64,000 nt of DNA from Hydrogenedens sp964549105 (GCA_964549105.1 CAZJTZ010000010.1:1-64000); one strand, 5' to 3'. Positions 7,501 to 17,655 are shown, counted from the first letter of the stretch. Numbers and translations: made by a program. Notes: generated from the letters alone by a model not told the origin.

Positions 7501-9000
7501 TTATGCTTCCATGGGGAGCATAGGATTGGCTTGTGCGGGGGAATGAACCACCTTTACACCATATAACTGGCAGAAGTTCTTCACATCTCTACGATGATTA
7601 CCATAGAACACAACTTGGTGAAAACCAAGGACATCCTTCGCTTCTTCTATATTGTCCATCTTAATAGAAAAGTTTGTCCTACATCCACCAGCAGGCGGGG
7701 TGTTGATATTTTCTGTCACTGTCCCGTTGTCAAGTATAAGTTCGTTCGGATTATTAAAACGGACCAGGGTCACAGGCTGTCCCACTTTCCACAAAACCTG
7801 TAAGGATACACCTATATCCGATTCCGAATGTGAACGCAATATAAACGGCTCTGAATCTTTATCAAACCCATTCAGTTTGGTACCACATACACAGTGTGCT
7901 GTGATTAACTCATTTTTTACCGTTTCTGGAACAGGGTCGTTCATAAAACCCGGTTTATCAAAAAGATAACTGGACAACATAAGGGAATATGCACCAAATA
8001 TATCTGCTTCACAACCATAAGTCACACCTTCATCTTGAAAGATACATGCACCCATACATGGTGGCGTAGGAACTTTTTTCATGGTTACCATGCCAAGACA
8101 GTCCGTCGTTATAGCATTTGCTTCTTCCATCCGCAACAGGTGTTTGGCTGCAACATAACTACGAGCCGCATTAATAAGGTCTTCATCGGTTGGCTCAACT
8201 ACTTTTTTGGCTCTCTTCTTCATATCATGCGCAACCGCTTTGACTTCATCTGTCACAGGGGTATGTTCAAACATCTTTTCCATCATCTCGCGTGGAACAT
8301 GTCGAACTTTTGTGCCAAATCGTTCTAACACCTCATCTTTTCGCTCTTCTCCATGAACTACCAGTATCCGTGAACTCTCAAGTTGCTTTTTGGCTCGAAC
8401 CATACGAAGTGCCTGTTCGAGGCAACCTGTATCCAGTGTAGACAATAAACATACACCTTCACTACGGGCAAAATCGTAAACCTGCGTTGTAAATACTGTT
8501 CCTACTGGCGACCATACAATCATAGGTATCTTCGTAGAACGAATTTTCTCTACTTTTTTCCAAACTTTTCTACGCTGAACATGTATAAGAAGTGCATCAG
8601 GCTTCTCTGCAGTCATCTGTTGGATAAATTTATCCAGAGCGGCATCGTCTTCAATAGGATTGGGTAATATATCCAACTGGACACCTACTTTGTTTGCTGC
8701 ATTGGCAAATGCTTGTTCGTATTCTTTGCGATGTCCTTCCAAATCGTATGAGGTTCCAGGCCAACCTAACCAATACGGGGGCTTCTCACGAATAACCACA
8801 CTCACAATACGGACTGCAGGTTTTGGACGAAAATCCCCTAAGTTTATGGGCTGATTGAACTCGCTTTCTGTTGGAAATTCCATTTGAGCCATTGTCAATA
8901 GTGGAACTGTTAAACCTGCCACAGCACTCGAAGCAAGGAAACATCTCCGAGAGATACCACAACAACTACAATTAGATGAATGAACATGTTTTGATTCCAT
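7501..9000 (-). CDS. Tat-exported L-fucose/arabinose-isomerase-fold protein, copy 2
   Basis: The protein has 499 residues and the same architecture as copy 1: Tat signal SRRCFLASSAVAGL, Rossmann-like half, then the putative metal-binding PCMGACIFQDEGVTYGCEAD region. It lies upstream of copy 1 on the same strand, separated by 195 bp, and has its own AAAGGAG ribosome site. The two copies differ at 12 residues, all between positions 123 and 192. Copy 2 has a more basic patch there (HVQRRKVWKKVEK) where copy 1 reads NVQHLNEWGRIEK. Flanking DNA stops matching at the start codon and a few bases past the stop, so identity is confined to the coding sequence. Gene conversion is the likeliest explanation. 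The substrate is not known. Confidence 0.75.
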   Translation of the reverse strand: MESKHVHSSNCSCCGISRRCFLASSAVAGLTVPLLTMAQMEFPTESEFNQPINLGDFRPKPAVRIVSVVIREKPPYWLGWPGTSYDLEGHRKEYEQAFANAANKVGVQLDILPNPIEDDAALDKFIQQMTAEKPDALLIHVQRRKVWKKVEKIRSTKIPMIVWSPVGTVFTTQVYDFARSEGVCLLSTLDTGCLEQALRMVRAKKQLESSRILVVHGEERKDEVLERFGTKVRHVPREMMEKMFEHTPVTDEVKAVAHDMKKRAKKVVEPTDEDLINAARSYVAAKHLLRMEEANAITTDCLGMVTMKKVPTPPCMGACIFQDEGVTYGCEADIFGAYSLMLSSYLFDKPGFMNDPVPETVKNELITAHCVCGTKLNGFDKDSEPFILRSHSESDIGVSLQVLWKVGQPVTLVRFNNPNELILDNGTVTENINTPPAGGCRTNFSIKMDNIEEAKDVLGFHQVVFYGNHRRDVKNFCQLYGVKVVHSPAQANPMLPMEA

Positions 9001-9137
9001 TCCTTTAACTCCTTTATATACTTTAAGGTGTGTTTTTTGATATGATATTTTAACTTTAACACATTTTAGGTTAAAAATAAATTTTTAATAGAAAGTTTTC
9101 ATAAAAAATTAGGTTATAAAGCAGTGGAGTTGTATAT

Positions 9138-11696
9138 ATGTATAAAATATTTAAATTTAATGTAGTGCCTAATCTTCCAGAAAGGCTAAACAAACTTTTG
9201 GAAATTGCAAATAATCTCTGGTGGTGTTGGGACCCGGAAGCCATAGATTTGTTTTTCCGTATGGACCATAACCTCTGGGTAGAGTGTGGACAAAATCCTC
9301 GTTTGTTGTTAGGAAAGATTAAACAAAAAAAGTTAAATGAGTTGGCAAAGAACGATAGTTTTTTGTCTCACATGGACCGGGTATATTCACGATTACAAGA
9401 TTACATGAATACAAATACCTATTTTGAGCGAAATGTTGATGCACCAAAGGAAATGCGTGTTCTTTACATGTCTGCAGAGTTCGGGGTTCATGAGAGTATA
9501 AACATTTATTCAGGTGGGTTAGGTATTCTTGCAGGTGACCATTTAAAAGCGGCAAGTGATTTAGGAATGCCATTAGTGGGTTTCGGGATGCTCTATCGCG
9601 AAGGTTATTTTCGACAGTATCTGAATCCTGATGGCTGGCAACAGGAATTATATCCTCCGAACGATTTCTATAACATGCCAATAGAAAAAGTGCGGAATGA
9701 AAAGAATGAACCAATAGTGATTGAGGTAGAGTATCCGGGGCGTATGGTTAAAGCATTCATCTGGAAATGTCAGGTGGGTCGCGTACCCCTTTACTTATTA
9801 GATACAGACCATGAAGAAAATTCACCTGCTGACCGTGCAATTACGGGGCAATTGTATGGTGGAGACCGAGAAACACGAATCAAGCAGGAAATTATGTTAG
9901 GTATGGGAGGTGTTATTGCTACCCATACATTAAAACTTCGTCCTACCATCTACCACCTTAATGAAGGTCATGCTTCGTTCATGGTGCTCCAACGGGTTAA
10001 AGAACTTGTCCTTAATGAGAAACTATCATTTGCTCATGCAGTTGAAACTGTTAAAGCCGGGAGTTATTTTACAACACATACTCCCGTTCCTGCGGGCAAT
10101 GATATGTTTGACCCCAGTTTAATTGAACGCTATTTCGGCAAATATTGTCAAGATGTCGGTATTAGTTTGCATGATTTCCTTGCATTAGGAAGACAGGACC
10201 CAAATGATAACCGTGAACCATTTTGCATGACCGTTCTTGCATTAAAACTATGTGCCGGTGCAAATGGCGTAAGTAAATTACATGGTATTGTATCCCGTGA
10301 AATGTGGTCAAGAGTATGGAAAGACTTACCAATACACGAAATTCCTATTACTTCCATCACAAACGGTGTTCATATCCGTTCCTGGATTTCGCGCGATTTA
10401 GCTGACCTTTATAACCGTTATTTAGGTCCAGGTTGGTTAAATAACCCTGAAGACCATTCTATATGGGAGCAGGTAGAAGAAATACCAGACACTGAACTCT
10501 GGCGGACACATGAACGAAGACGAGAGCGACTGGTGGACTTTGCTCGCCGCAAATTAAGCAAACAATTGAAAAGTCGGGGAGCCCCTCCTTCTAGTATTCT
10601 TGCGGCAAGTGAATGTTTAGACCCTGAATGTTTAACAATAGGATTTGCACGAAGGTTCGCCACCTATAAGCGTATTACTCTTTTACTACAAGACCCTGCC
10701 AGACTAAAACGCATATTACTAAATAGCCAGATGCCGATCCAATTAATTATAGCGGGAAAAGCACATCCTCAAGATATTCAAGGAAAAGAACTTATTCGGC
10801 AAATTATTCATTTTGCATTAGAACCCGAAGTCCGTAATCATATTATCTTTCTAGAAGATTATGATATTAATTTGGCTCGTTATATGGTGCAAGGTGTAGA
10901 CTGTTGGCTAAACACACCCCGAAGACCAATGGAAGCCAGTGGCACCAGCGGAATGAAAGCCGCTGCCAACGGTGCTCTGAATATTAGCATTCCCGATGGA
11001 TGGTGGTGTGAAGCTATGGAAATGGGTCCGAATGGTTGGACGATTGGAAAAGGTGAAACCTACGAGTCCACAGAGGAACAAGATAAAGTTGAAAGTGCAG
11101 CCCTATATGAAATCTTGGAGCAGGAAGTCGTTCCAATCTTTTATGACCGTGGGACAGATGGTTTACCCCGTGAGTGGATACGCAGAATGAAGTTTGCCAT
11201 ACGAACAATATGCCCCGTATTCAATACTTATCGAATGGTTCAAGAATACGCATCTAAAGCCTATATTCCGTTTTCTATCCGACGCATCGCTTTTCGTAAT
11301 GAGAATCGAAAGTTTCCTATAGAATTAGCTACATGGAAAAATAAAGTACGTTCTGTATGGAATAATGTCCATTTTGTTCGGGTTGAGACTATGATACATG
11401 GTGATATACCCGTCGGCACAAATATTTCTACTGAGGCTGACATATATCTTGATACTCTTACAGAAAAAGATGTCCTTGTGGAAGGGTATACAGGGACGAT
11501 TGGTCCAGATGAAAAAATCCAGGAGGGACATGCCGAACCTATGGAGTTTGAAAAGAAAATTGATGAACATATATATCGCTTCAAAGGATTTATTCCATGT
11601 GAAGAAACAGGTCTTTCCGGATATTCAGTTCGAGTATTCCCTTATCATCCCAATTTAGCAAATAAATTCGAAGTAGGATTGGTTACATGGGCATAA
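9138..11696 (+). CDS. glgP: Alpha-glucan (glycogen) phosphorylase
   Basis: This GT35 enzyme releases glucose-1-phosphate from storage alpha-1,4-glucan using phosphate and pyridoxal phosphate, in the cytoplasm. At 852 residues it belongs to the Thermotoga-type branch with an extra N-terminal domain (NNLWWCWDPEA, residues 29-39). YSGGLGILAGDHLKAASDLG is the substrate-domain signature. The cofactor site is EASGTSGMKAAANG, with the Schiff-base lysine at residue 607. The start ATG follows GGAG by about 10 bases. It is divergent from the isomerase-fold genes across a 137-bp gap and is followed after 45 bp by pilT, which need not be functionally linked. Confidence 0.95.
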   Translation: MYKIFKFNVVPNLPERLNKLLEIANNLWWCWDPEAIDLFFRMDHNLWVECGQNPRLLLGKIKQKKLNELAKNDSFLSHMDRVYSRLQDYMNTNTYFERNVDAPKEMRVLYMSAEFGVHESINIYSGGLGILAGDHLKAASDLGMPLVGFGMLYREGYFRQYLNPDGWQQELYPPNDFYNMPIEKVRNEKNEPIVIEVEYPGRMVKAFIWKCQVGRVPLYLLDTDHEENSPADRAITGQLYGGDRETRIKQEIMLGMGGVIATHTLKLRPTIYHLNEGHASFMVLQRVKELVLNEKLSFAHAVETVKAGSYFTTHTPVPAGNDMFDPSLIERYFGKYCQDVGISLHDFLALGRQDPNDNREPFCMTVLALKLCAGANGVSKLHGIVSREMWSRVWKDLPIHEIPITSITNGVHIRSWISRDLADLYNRYLGPGWLNNPEDHSIWEQVEEIPDTELWRTHERRRERLVDFARRKLSKQLKSRGAPPSSILAASECLDPECLTIGFARRFATYKRITLLLQDPARLKRILLNSQMPIQLIIAGKAHPQDIQGKELIRQIIHFALEPEVRNHIIFLEDYDINLARYMVQGVDCWLNTPRRPMEASGTSGMKAAANGALNISIPDGWWCEAMEMGPNGWTIGKGETYESTEEQDKVESAALYEILEQEVVPIFYDRGTDGLPREWIRRMKFAIRTICPVFNTYRMVQEYASKAYIPFSIRRIAFRNENRKFPIELATWKNKVRSVWNNVHFVRVETMIHGDIPVGTNISTEADIYLDTLTEKDVLVEGYTGTIGPDEKIQEGHAEPMEFEKKIDEHIYRFKGFIPCEETGLSGYSVRVFPYHPNLANKFEVGLVTWA

Positions 11697-11741
11697 TATA
11701 CCTATCTATAGTGCATTTTCTATAAAAAATAAGGAAAAATT

Positions 11742-12827
11742 ATGAGAATATCCTTTGACATTCGTGAATTGCTGGAAAAGATGATAAAGGCGTTAGCAAG
11801 CGATTTACATATAGTTGTCGGGGTCCCACCGGTAATTCGGGTTCATGGAAGATTGGAATACATGACAGGTTACCCTCGATTAACCCCTGAGATGACACAA
11901 GAATTAATCTATTCGGTAATGAACGAAGACCAAATTGCGGAATTTGAAAAAGAAAAAGAACTGGATATGTCTTTCGGTGTAGAAAGACTTAGTCGTTTTC
12001 GCTTAAATGTATATCGGGACCGGGGCTCTGTAGTGGCTGCTTTTCGTGCTATTCCCTATGAGATTTTAAGTTTTGACCAATTAGGAATACCAAGAGTTGT
12101 TGCTGATTTTGCTTACCGACCTTTTGGCCTGGTTCTTGTATGTGGTCCAACGGGTAGTGGGAAGTCTACGACTCTGGCGGCTCTAATTGACAAAATCAAT
12201 ATAGAACGAGATGTGCATATCATTACAATTGAAGACCCCATAGAATATTTGCACTCTCACCATAGGTCCATTATTAACCAGCGTGAAGTTAATGTGGACA
12301 CCAAAAGTTTTGCCAATGCCCTGAAACGAGTCCTCCGACAAGACCCCGATGTTATATTGATAGGTGAAATGCGTGATACAGAAACCATACAAGCCGCATT
12401 GACCGTATCAGAGACAGGACATCTTACATTTGCTACTCTCCATACAAACGATGCGGTCCAAACCATTAATCGTATCGTCGATGTGTTCCCTCAAGAGCAA
12501 CAGGAGCAGGTACGGACTCAACTCTCCTTCGTGCTTGAAGGGGTTGTAATACAGCAACTACTTCCCCGTGTAGATGGGCAAGGACGTGTGCTGGCTACAG
12601 AAGTAATGGTCCTTAACGCTGCCATTCGGTCCCTTATCCGCTCTCAAAAATTAGAGCAGATTCCCTCTATGATTGAGATAGGTAAAGGCGAAGGAATGAC
12701 GACGATGAATCAGTCGCTATACCGACTACTTCGAAGAGGACTTATCACAAAAGACATGGCTTTTAAACACACTTCCAATCCGGAAGGTTTACTAAGCCTT
12801 GTTGAACGAGGAGGTACGACGGGGTGA
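11742..12827 (+). CDS. pilT: Type IV pilus retraction ATPase PilT
   Basis: This hexameric AAA+-like secretion ATPase depolymerises type IV pili at the cytoplasmic membrane. It has 361 residues. Walker A is GPTGSGKST at 135-143. The Asp box region is IITIEDPIEYLH, the Walker B-like motif DPDVILIGEMRD, and the His box TGHLTFATLHTNDA. These distinguish it from PilB assembly ATPases, which are longer and carry a Cys zinc site. AAGGA precedes the ATG. The next gene, a membrane histidine kinase, starts at a GTG overlapping the pilT stop by 4 bp, so coupling is likely. No pilin or assembly genes are present in this window. Confidence 0.95.
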   Translation: MRISFDIRELLEKMIKALASDLHIVVGVPPVIRVHGRLEYMTGYPRLTPEMTQELIYSVMNEDQIAEFEKEKELDMSFGVERLSRFRLNVYRDRGSVVAAFRAIPYEILSFDQLGIPRVVADFAYRPFGLVLVCGPTGSGKSTTLAALIDKINIERDVHIITIEDPIEYLHSHHRSIINQREVNVDTKSFANALKRVLRQDPDVILIGEMRDTETIQAALTVSETGHLTFATLHTNDAVQTINRIVDVFPQEQQEQVRTQLSFVLEGVVIQQLLPRVDGQGRVLATEVMVLNAAIRSLIRSQKLEQIPSMIEIGKGEGMTTMNQSLYRLLRRGLITKDMAFKHTSNPEGLLSLVERGGTTG

Positions 12828-14425
12828 AATCCCGTAACAAAGTTTTAGCCGTTGGCCAAATATACGAAGGACCCGTTCAGTGGTTATGGATTGTTGGTAT
12901 TAGTAGAATCTTCGTTTTACTTATTATCACTGCGAGTTTCTATTTTTATCTGACCAAACCTTTCTTTCATTTCTTCTTCCCCATTTACATTATTGCTCTA
13001 ATATTAAGCATCTGGCACTTATGTGAATTAAAAAAAGGTTACTACCAACTCCATTTTTTATTATGGGCACAGATGTTCATAGATTTTGGTGTAGTTTGTG
13101 CCACCATAGGAATTACTGAAGGATATGCCAGTTCCTTCACCTTTCTTCTCGTTGTTGTTATCATGGAGGCAGGTTTCCTTTTAGGGATTTACCAGGGCTT
13201 CACTTTTGCTATATTTTCTATACTCTTCATGGGCTTACAATTCTTCTTAGACCAGGATTTTAATCTGTCTTCTCTTCAAGAGTGGTATTCATTTCTTATT
13301 CAATCTATGTCATTTATATTTACAGGGTTCATTAGTGGGTATTGGAATCAACGCATATCTCTACTAAAACAATTCCAGCAAAATATTTTGAATAATATGA
13401 GTAGTGGTTTTTTAATTACTGATGCGAATGGTATCGTTCAGGGTATTAACCGTGCCGGCTGTCATATTTTTGAAGTAGAAGAAAACGATGTTACTGGAAA
13501 ACATGTAGAAGAAATCATTAAAACTGTTCCTGATTTTGAATGTCCTATCATCACAGCCCTACGAATGAATCGTGATTTCTCCAGTTATGAATTTCGTATA
13601 TATACCCCCACAGGGAAGCAAAAACTTATCGGATTAACCACCAATCGGATACTTGACCGAAAAGGAAAATTTGTTGCTCTTATTGCCTCTTGCACGGACC
13701 TTAGCGAATTAGACCGAATTCGTCAAGATTTGCGTCGGCATGACCGACTTGTCGCCATAGGAGAACAATTATCCGGTTTGGCTCATGAAATACGGAATCC
13801 AGTTGCCTCCATCCGTAGTGCTGTGGCGGAAATTCAAAAGAATATGGACAACCCTGAAATGCTTAATCGGTTATCATCTATCGCCGTTAAGGAGTGCGAC
13901 CGATTAAATTATATTATTACCTCATTCTTAACCTTTGCCCGCGAACCCTCCCAAACAAAGGAAATCATCTCGTTGCCCGAATTATTAACAGACTTCGTTG
14001 AACAATTCAAACAGAACTTGCCACAAACAGCAAATTATGAAGTGGAACTAATAATAGCCCCTCATACACAAAATTGTAGAATTAAAGGAGATAAAGAACA
14101 ACTTCTCTTGGTTTTCCAAAACCTGGCTCAGAACGCCGTGGAAGCGATGAAAGAAGGGGGTAAATTAACCATATCCTTAACATGTACAGCCGAAAAAGGA
14201 CCTGTAGAAATCCATTTCAAAGATGAAGGGGTAGGAATTTCACCTGACAAAATTACACGCATTTTTGAACCTTTCTATACAGAAAAAAAACATGGAATTG
14301 GAATGGGACTTACTATTAGTTTGCGTATTATCTCTGCACATGACGGAACTATTTATGTGGCTTCCAACCCTAAGAAAGGAACAACAATGATAGTGCAACT
14401 CCCTTATTTTGAAAAATCTACATAA
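12824..14425 (+). CDS. Membrane PAS-domain sensor histidine kinase (PilS/NtrB-like)
   Basis: The protein has 533 residues and a GTG start overlapping the pilT stop (GTGA). About six transmembrane helices occupy residues 20-175 without a large periplasmic domain, as in PilS. A PAS domain follows (ILNNMSSGFLITDANGIVQG, about 190-300). The HisKA domain carries LAHEIRNPVASIRSA with phospho-acceptor His321. The catalytic domain shows NLAQNAVEAM (N box), DEGVGISPD (G1) and GIGMGLTIS (G2). Partner and target are probably the NtrC-type regulator 52 bp downstream. By analogy with PilS-PilR this pair could control pilin transcription through sigma-54. That is inferred from gene order with pilT, not shown. 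Confidence 0.88.
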   Translation: MKSRNKVLAVGQIYEGPVQWLWIVGISRIFVLLIITASFYFYLTKPFFHFFFPIYIIALILSIWHLCELKKGYYQLHFLLWAQMFIDFGVVCATIGITEGYASSFTFLLVVVIMEAGFLLGIYQGFTFAIFSILFMGLQFFLDQDFNLSSLQEWYSFLIQSMSFIFTGFISGYWNQRISLLKQFQQNILNNMSSGFLITDANGIVQGINRAGCHIFEVEENDVTGKHVEEIIKTVPDFECPIITALRMNRDFSSYEFRIYTPTGKQKLIGLTTNRILDRKGKFVALIASCTDLSELDRIRQDLRRHDRLVAIGEQLSGLAHEIRNPVASIRSAVAEIQKNMDNPEMLNRLSSIAVKECDRLNYIITSFLTFAREPSQTKEIISLPELLTDFVEQFKQNLPQTANYEVELIIAPHTQNCRIKGDKEQLLLVFQNLAQNAVEAMKEGGKLTISLTCTAEKGPVEIHFKDEGVGISPDKITRIFEPFYTEKKHGIGMGLTISLRIISAHDGTIYVASNPKKGTTMIVQLPYFEKST

Positions 14426-14477
14426 ACCTTAATCGTAATATAATTACTGCTATAGTAGTAGTTAAGGAATTTCATTT

Positions 14478-15920
14478 ATGCTGACGAACAAGTATCAAGT
14501 ACTGGTTATAGATGATGAAGAAAGCATGAGAGAAATAATTGCGATTATTCTTGAGAGAGGCGGTTTTCTTTGTCAAACAGCAGAAAATGAAGACGATGCC
14601 ATTAAAATTTTAAAGAAGCAACCCTTTGATGCCGTCATAACAGATTTGGTCATGAATAATAACCCCCTTGCCGGAATGAAAGTTTTGAAATGGATTAGAG
14701 AAAATGCTCCCCAAACTCCTACTATCATGGTAACTGCTTACGGTTCTGTTGAAAATGCTATCGAAGCCATGCAGGCAGGTGCCACAGATTATATACAAAA
14801 ACCTTTTAAAAGCAATGAAGAAATTTGCTTACGCGTAAAAAAGGCTATTGAACAGCAAAATTTACTTAGAGAAAATGAAGCCCTACGAAAAGAGAGAACT
14901 CTACTTAAATCATTTGAAGAAATTGTTGGAAATAGCCCGGCAATCAAGCAAATTAAAGAAATGATAACCCGCGTAGCACAACTTCCCAGCACTGTTGCTA
15001 TTTATGGAGAAAGCGGCGTGGGAAAGGAATTAATTGCTCGCGAAATACATCGTCAGAGTCCACGCGCCGATAAACCATTTCTCGCAATCAATTGTGGTGC
15101 TATACCAGAAACATTACTCGAGAGTGAATTGTTCGGCTACAAACGAGGTGCCTTTACAGGTGCAATAGAAAATAAAGAAGGATTATTGGTAGTCGCTAAT
15201 GGAGGGACCGTTTTCTTAGATGAAATTGGAGAAATGCCGTTAAACTTACAGGTGCGACTTCTACGCGTTTTAGACAATAACATAGTCACTCCTGTAGGCG
15301 GAACCACAGAGGTAAAAGTCAATATTCGAATCATCTCTGCCACAAATAAAAATCTGGAAGAGATGATTGAAAAGAAACAGTTTCGAGAAGACCTCTTCTT
15401 CCGATTAAATGTTATTCCCATTACCGTTCCACCTTTACGCGAACGGAAAGAGGATATCCCCCCTTTAATACACCACTTTCTTAAAATCCACTCATCTCGA
15501 ATGGGCTTGCCAACTCCTACCATTGCCCCCGAAGTGGAAAAAGCGTTTATGGAATATTCCTGGCCCGGGAACATTCGTGAATTATCCAATGTAATTGAAC
15601 GAATTCTTGCCCTATGTCATGAACCAAAAATTGACCTGTCTAATATCCCTGAATTCCTACAAAATGCCGGGAAAAATATACTTACTGTTCCAAAAAATTT
15701 AAAAGAATTGGAAGCCATGGGATTACCTTCTGAAGGAATTCAATTAGAAAACTTCATGGAAAACCTGGAAAAAAATCTTATTGAGCAGGCTCTTATCCAT
15801 GCAAAGTATTCTCAAAAGAAAGCCGCTCAAATATTGGGATTGACACCCCGTTCTCTTCGTTATCGTCTCCAAAAATACAAATTAATTAACGACATAGATG
15901 AAAACATAGATGAAGAATAA
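14478..15920 (+). CDS. Sigma-54-dependent response regulator (NtrC/PilR-like)
   Basis: The protein has 480 residues in three domains. The receiver is residues 4-125 (VIDDEESM acidic pocket, phospho-acceptor Asp in FDAVITDLVM, KPF at the end). The AAA+ sigma-54 activation domain starts near 150, with Walker A GESGVGKE, the sigma-54-contacting loop GAFTGA at 224-229 and the arginine region further on. The C-terminal Fis-type HTH is KKAAQILGLTPRSLRYRLQK. It should be phosphorylated by the kinase encoded just upstream and activate sigma-54 promoters. I did not find a convincing -24/-12 element nearby. An AAGGAA ribosome site precedes the ATG. Confidence 0.93.
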   Translation: MLTNKYQVLVIDDEESMREIIAIILERGGFLCQTAENEDDAIKILKKQPFDAVITDLVMNNNPLAGMKVLKWIRENAPQTPTIMVTAYGSVENAIEAMQAGATDYIQKPFKSNEEICLRVKKAIEQQNLLRENEALRKERTLLKSFEEIVGNSPAIKQIKEMITRVAQLPSTVAIYGESGVGKELIAREIHRQSPRADKPFLAINCGAIPETLLESELFGYKRGAFTGAIENKEGLLVVANGGTVFLDEIGEMPLNLQVRLLRVLDNNIVTPVGGTTEVKVNIRIISATNKNLEEMIEKKQFREDLFFRLNVIPITVPPLRERKEDIPPLIHHFLKIHSSRMGLPTPTIAPEVEKAFMEYSWPGNIRELSNVIERILALCHEPKIDLSNIPEFLQNAGKNILTVPKNLKELEAMGLPSEGIQLENFMENLEKNLIEQALIHAKYSQKKAAQILGLTPRSLRYRLQKYKLINDIDENIDEE

Positions 15921-15979
15921 AATAAAACCATAAATCTGACAATTGCACTACATAATAATAAATCCAAGAAAAAGATACA

Positions 15980-16471
15980 ATGAATCAGGAACAAGAAGGA
16001 AAAGATAAACACATTGTTGACTTATCCCTTTTAGTAGCCGATACAAAACTTATAACATCTGAGCACTTTATACCCTGGAACAACGGCTCTATTCAAGGAG
16101 TATATCGAAAAATTACATTTACAAGAAGTTCTTTGTTAGGCGAAATATCAAAATATCATTCTGAAGATTATATTCTCTGGAAATATCAATATCCTGATGA
16201 CTTCAATAGAATCCGCAAAAAATGGTCCGGGAAACCAGAAACCTTTCTTTCGCGATTTATTTTTCTTCACCCCACTCTCCCCTTCCAATACCAACGAAAA
16301 TCTATCTGGTTAGGGTTTCGAGGCTATATGGACATTATCATTTGCCCCTTCCCCATTTCAGAGCAGAATCTTCACCCAAAAGAGATTTATGACCTTATTC
16401 CCTTTTTAAAATTAAAAGAACAAATAAATCAGGAAATATTTAAACTTGAAATTCTTGATAAAAACAAATAA
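15980..16471 (+). CDS. Hypothetical protein, 163 aa
   Basis: I do not recognise this family. The protein is soluble, with no signal peptide or membrane segment. Its N-terminus is charged and its middle aromatic-rich (EDYILWKYQYPDDFNRIRKKW, then FQYQRKSIWLGFRGYMDIII). It follows the NtrC-type regulator by 59 bp on the same strand and precedes alanine dehydrogenase. The ATG at 15980 is preceded by the purine-rich AAGAAAAAGA but no strong Shine-Dalgarno. The length and uninterrupted frame between two well-placed genes support a real gene. Confidence 0.6.
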   Translation: MNQEQEGKDKHIVDLSLLVADTKLITSEHFIPWNNGSIQGVYRKITFTRSSLLGEISKYHSEDYILWKYQYPDDFNRIRKKWSGKPETFLSRFIFLHPTLPFQYQRKSIWLGFRGYMDIIICPFPISEQNLHPKEIYDLIPFLKLKEQINQEIFKLEILDKNK

Positions 16472-16539
16472 TATGAATAACAAATAAATTAATAATATGC
16501 TTTTTGGATTTTATTAAATTTTAATAAAGGAGTACCAAA

Positions 16540-17655
16540 ATGATTATTGGCGTACCAAAAGAAATTAAAGTGGGCGAAAAAAGAGTTGGCATCGTTTCCT
16601 CTGGAGTATCTGCATTTGTGGCACATGGGCATAAAGTTCTCATTGAAAAAGGGGCTGGGTTAGGAAGCGGAATTTCAGATGAAGATTATCGAAGAGCAGG
16701 TGCAAAAATAATGTCTTCTGCAAAACAAGTATGGGAACAAGCCGATATGATTATTAAGGTAAAAGAGCCATTAGAGAATGAGATTCAAATGTGCCGACCG
16801 GGACAGATTTTATATACCTATCTTCATTTAGCCTCTAATGAAGCCTTAACACACGGTTTATTAAAGCAACAAATTATTGGCGTAGCGTATGAAACGATAC
16901 AATTAGAGGATGGTTCCCTTCCTTTATTGACGCCCATGAGCGAGGTTGCGGGTCGTCTTTCTGTTCAAGTTGGTGCGCGCTGTTTAGAAGCAACCTATGG
17001 CGGGATAGGTATTCTATTAGGTGGAGTTTCAGGGGTTAAACCGGCAAAAGTGGTTATCCTCGGTGCTGGGGTAGCAGGGTCCAACGCATGCGTGATTGCC
17101 ATAGGTATGGGCGCCCATGTAACAGTAATTGACATTAACTCAGCCCGACTGCGTTATATGCAAGACATAATGCAAGGGCGACTGACTACGCTTATGTCTA
17201 ACCGTGCCAATATTGTAGAAGAAATTTCACAGGCTGATTTACTAATTGGCTCTGTATTAGTACCTGGTGCTAAAGCACCTCGGTTAGTTACAAAAGACAT
17301 GATAAAAAATATGAAACCCAACTCTGTTATTGTGGACATTGCTATTGACCAGGGTGGGTGTATTGAAACATCGAAACCAACTACACATGATAATCCAACT
17401 TATCGTGTTAACGATGTAATTCACTATTGCGTAACGAATATGCCAGGTGCCGTTCCACGAACCTCTACCTATGCCCTCACTAATGTTACTCTAGGTTATG
17501 GATTAATGATTGCCGATTTAGGAATTGACAATAGCATCGCACAGGACAAAGCACTACGAAAAGGTGTAAACTTATATAAAGGAAAAATTACTTACAAAGC
17601 AGTGGCAGAAGCCTTTAACATGAATTGGGAAGAAATCCCAGTAAAACAGGGATAA
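16540..17655 (+). CDS. ald: Alanine dehydrogenase
   Basis: This NAD-dependent enzyme interconverts L-alanine and pyruvate plus ammonium. Its 371 residues are standard. MIIGVPKEIKVGEKRVGI opens the catalytic domain. YTYLHLA and MSEVAGRLSVQVGA are family signatures. The Rossmann loop is VVILGAGVAGSNACVIAIGMG with VTVIDIN after it. AIDQGGC and NMPGAVPRTSTYALTN are typical C-terminal motifs. AGGAG precedes the ATG. Four genes follow on the same strand at short spacing (methyltransferase-like, isomerase/epimerase, GH36, sialidase-like), so it may head that transcription unit. Confidence 0.96.
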   Translation: MIIGVPKEIKVGEKRVGIVSSGVSAFVAHGHKVLIEKGAGLGSGISDEDYRRAGAKIMSSAKQVWEQADMIIKVKEPLENEIQMCRPGQILYTYLHLASNEALTHGLLKQQIIGVAYETIQLEDGSLPLLTPMSEVAGRLSVQVGARCLEATYGGIGILLGGVSGVKPAKVVILGAGVAGSNACVIAIGMGAHVTVIDINSARLRYMQDIMQGRLTTLMSNRANIVEEISQADLLIGSVLVPGAKAPRLVTKDMIKNMKPNSVIVDIAIDQGGCIETSKPTTHDNPTYRVNDVIHYCVTNMPGAVPRTSTYALTNVTLGYGLMIADLGIDNSIAQDKALRKGVNLYKGKITYKAVAEAFNMNWEEIPVKQG

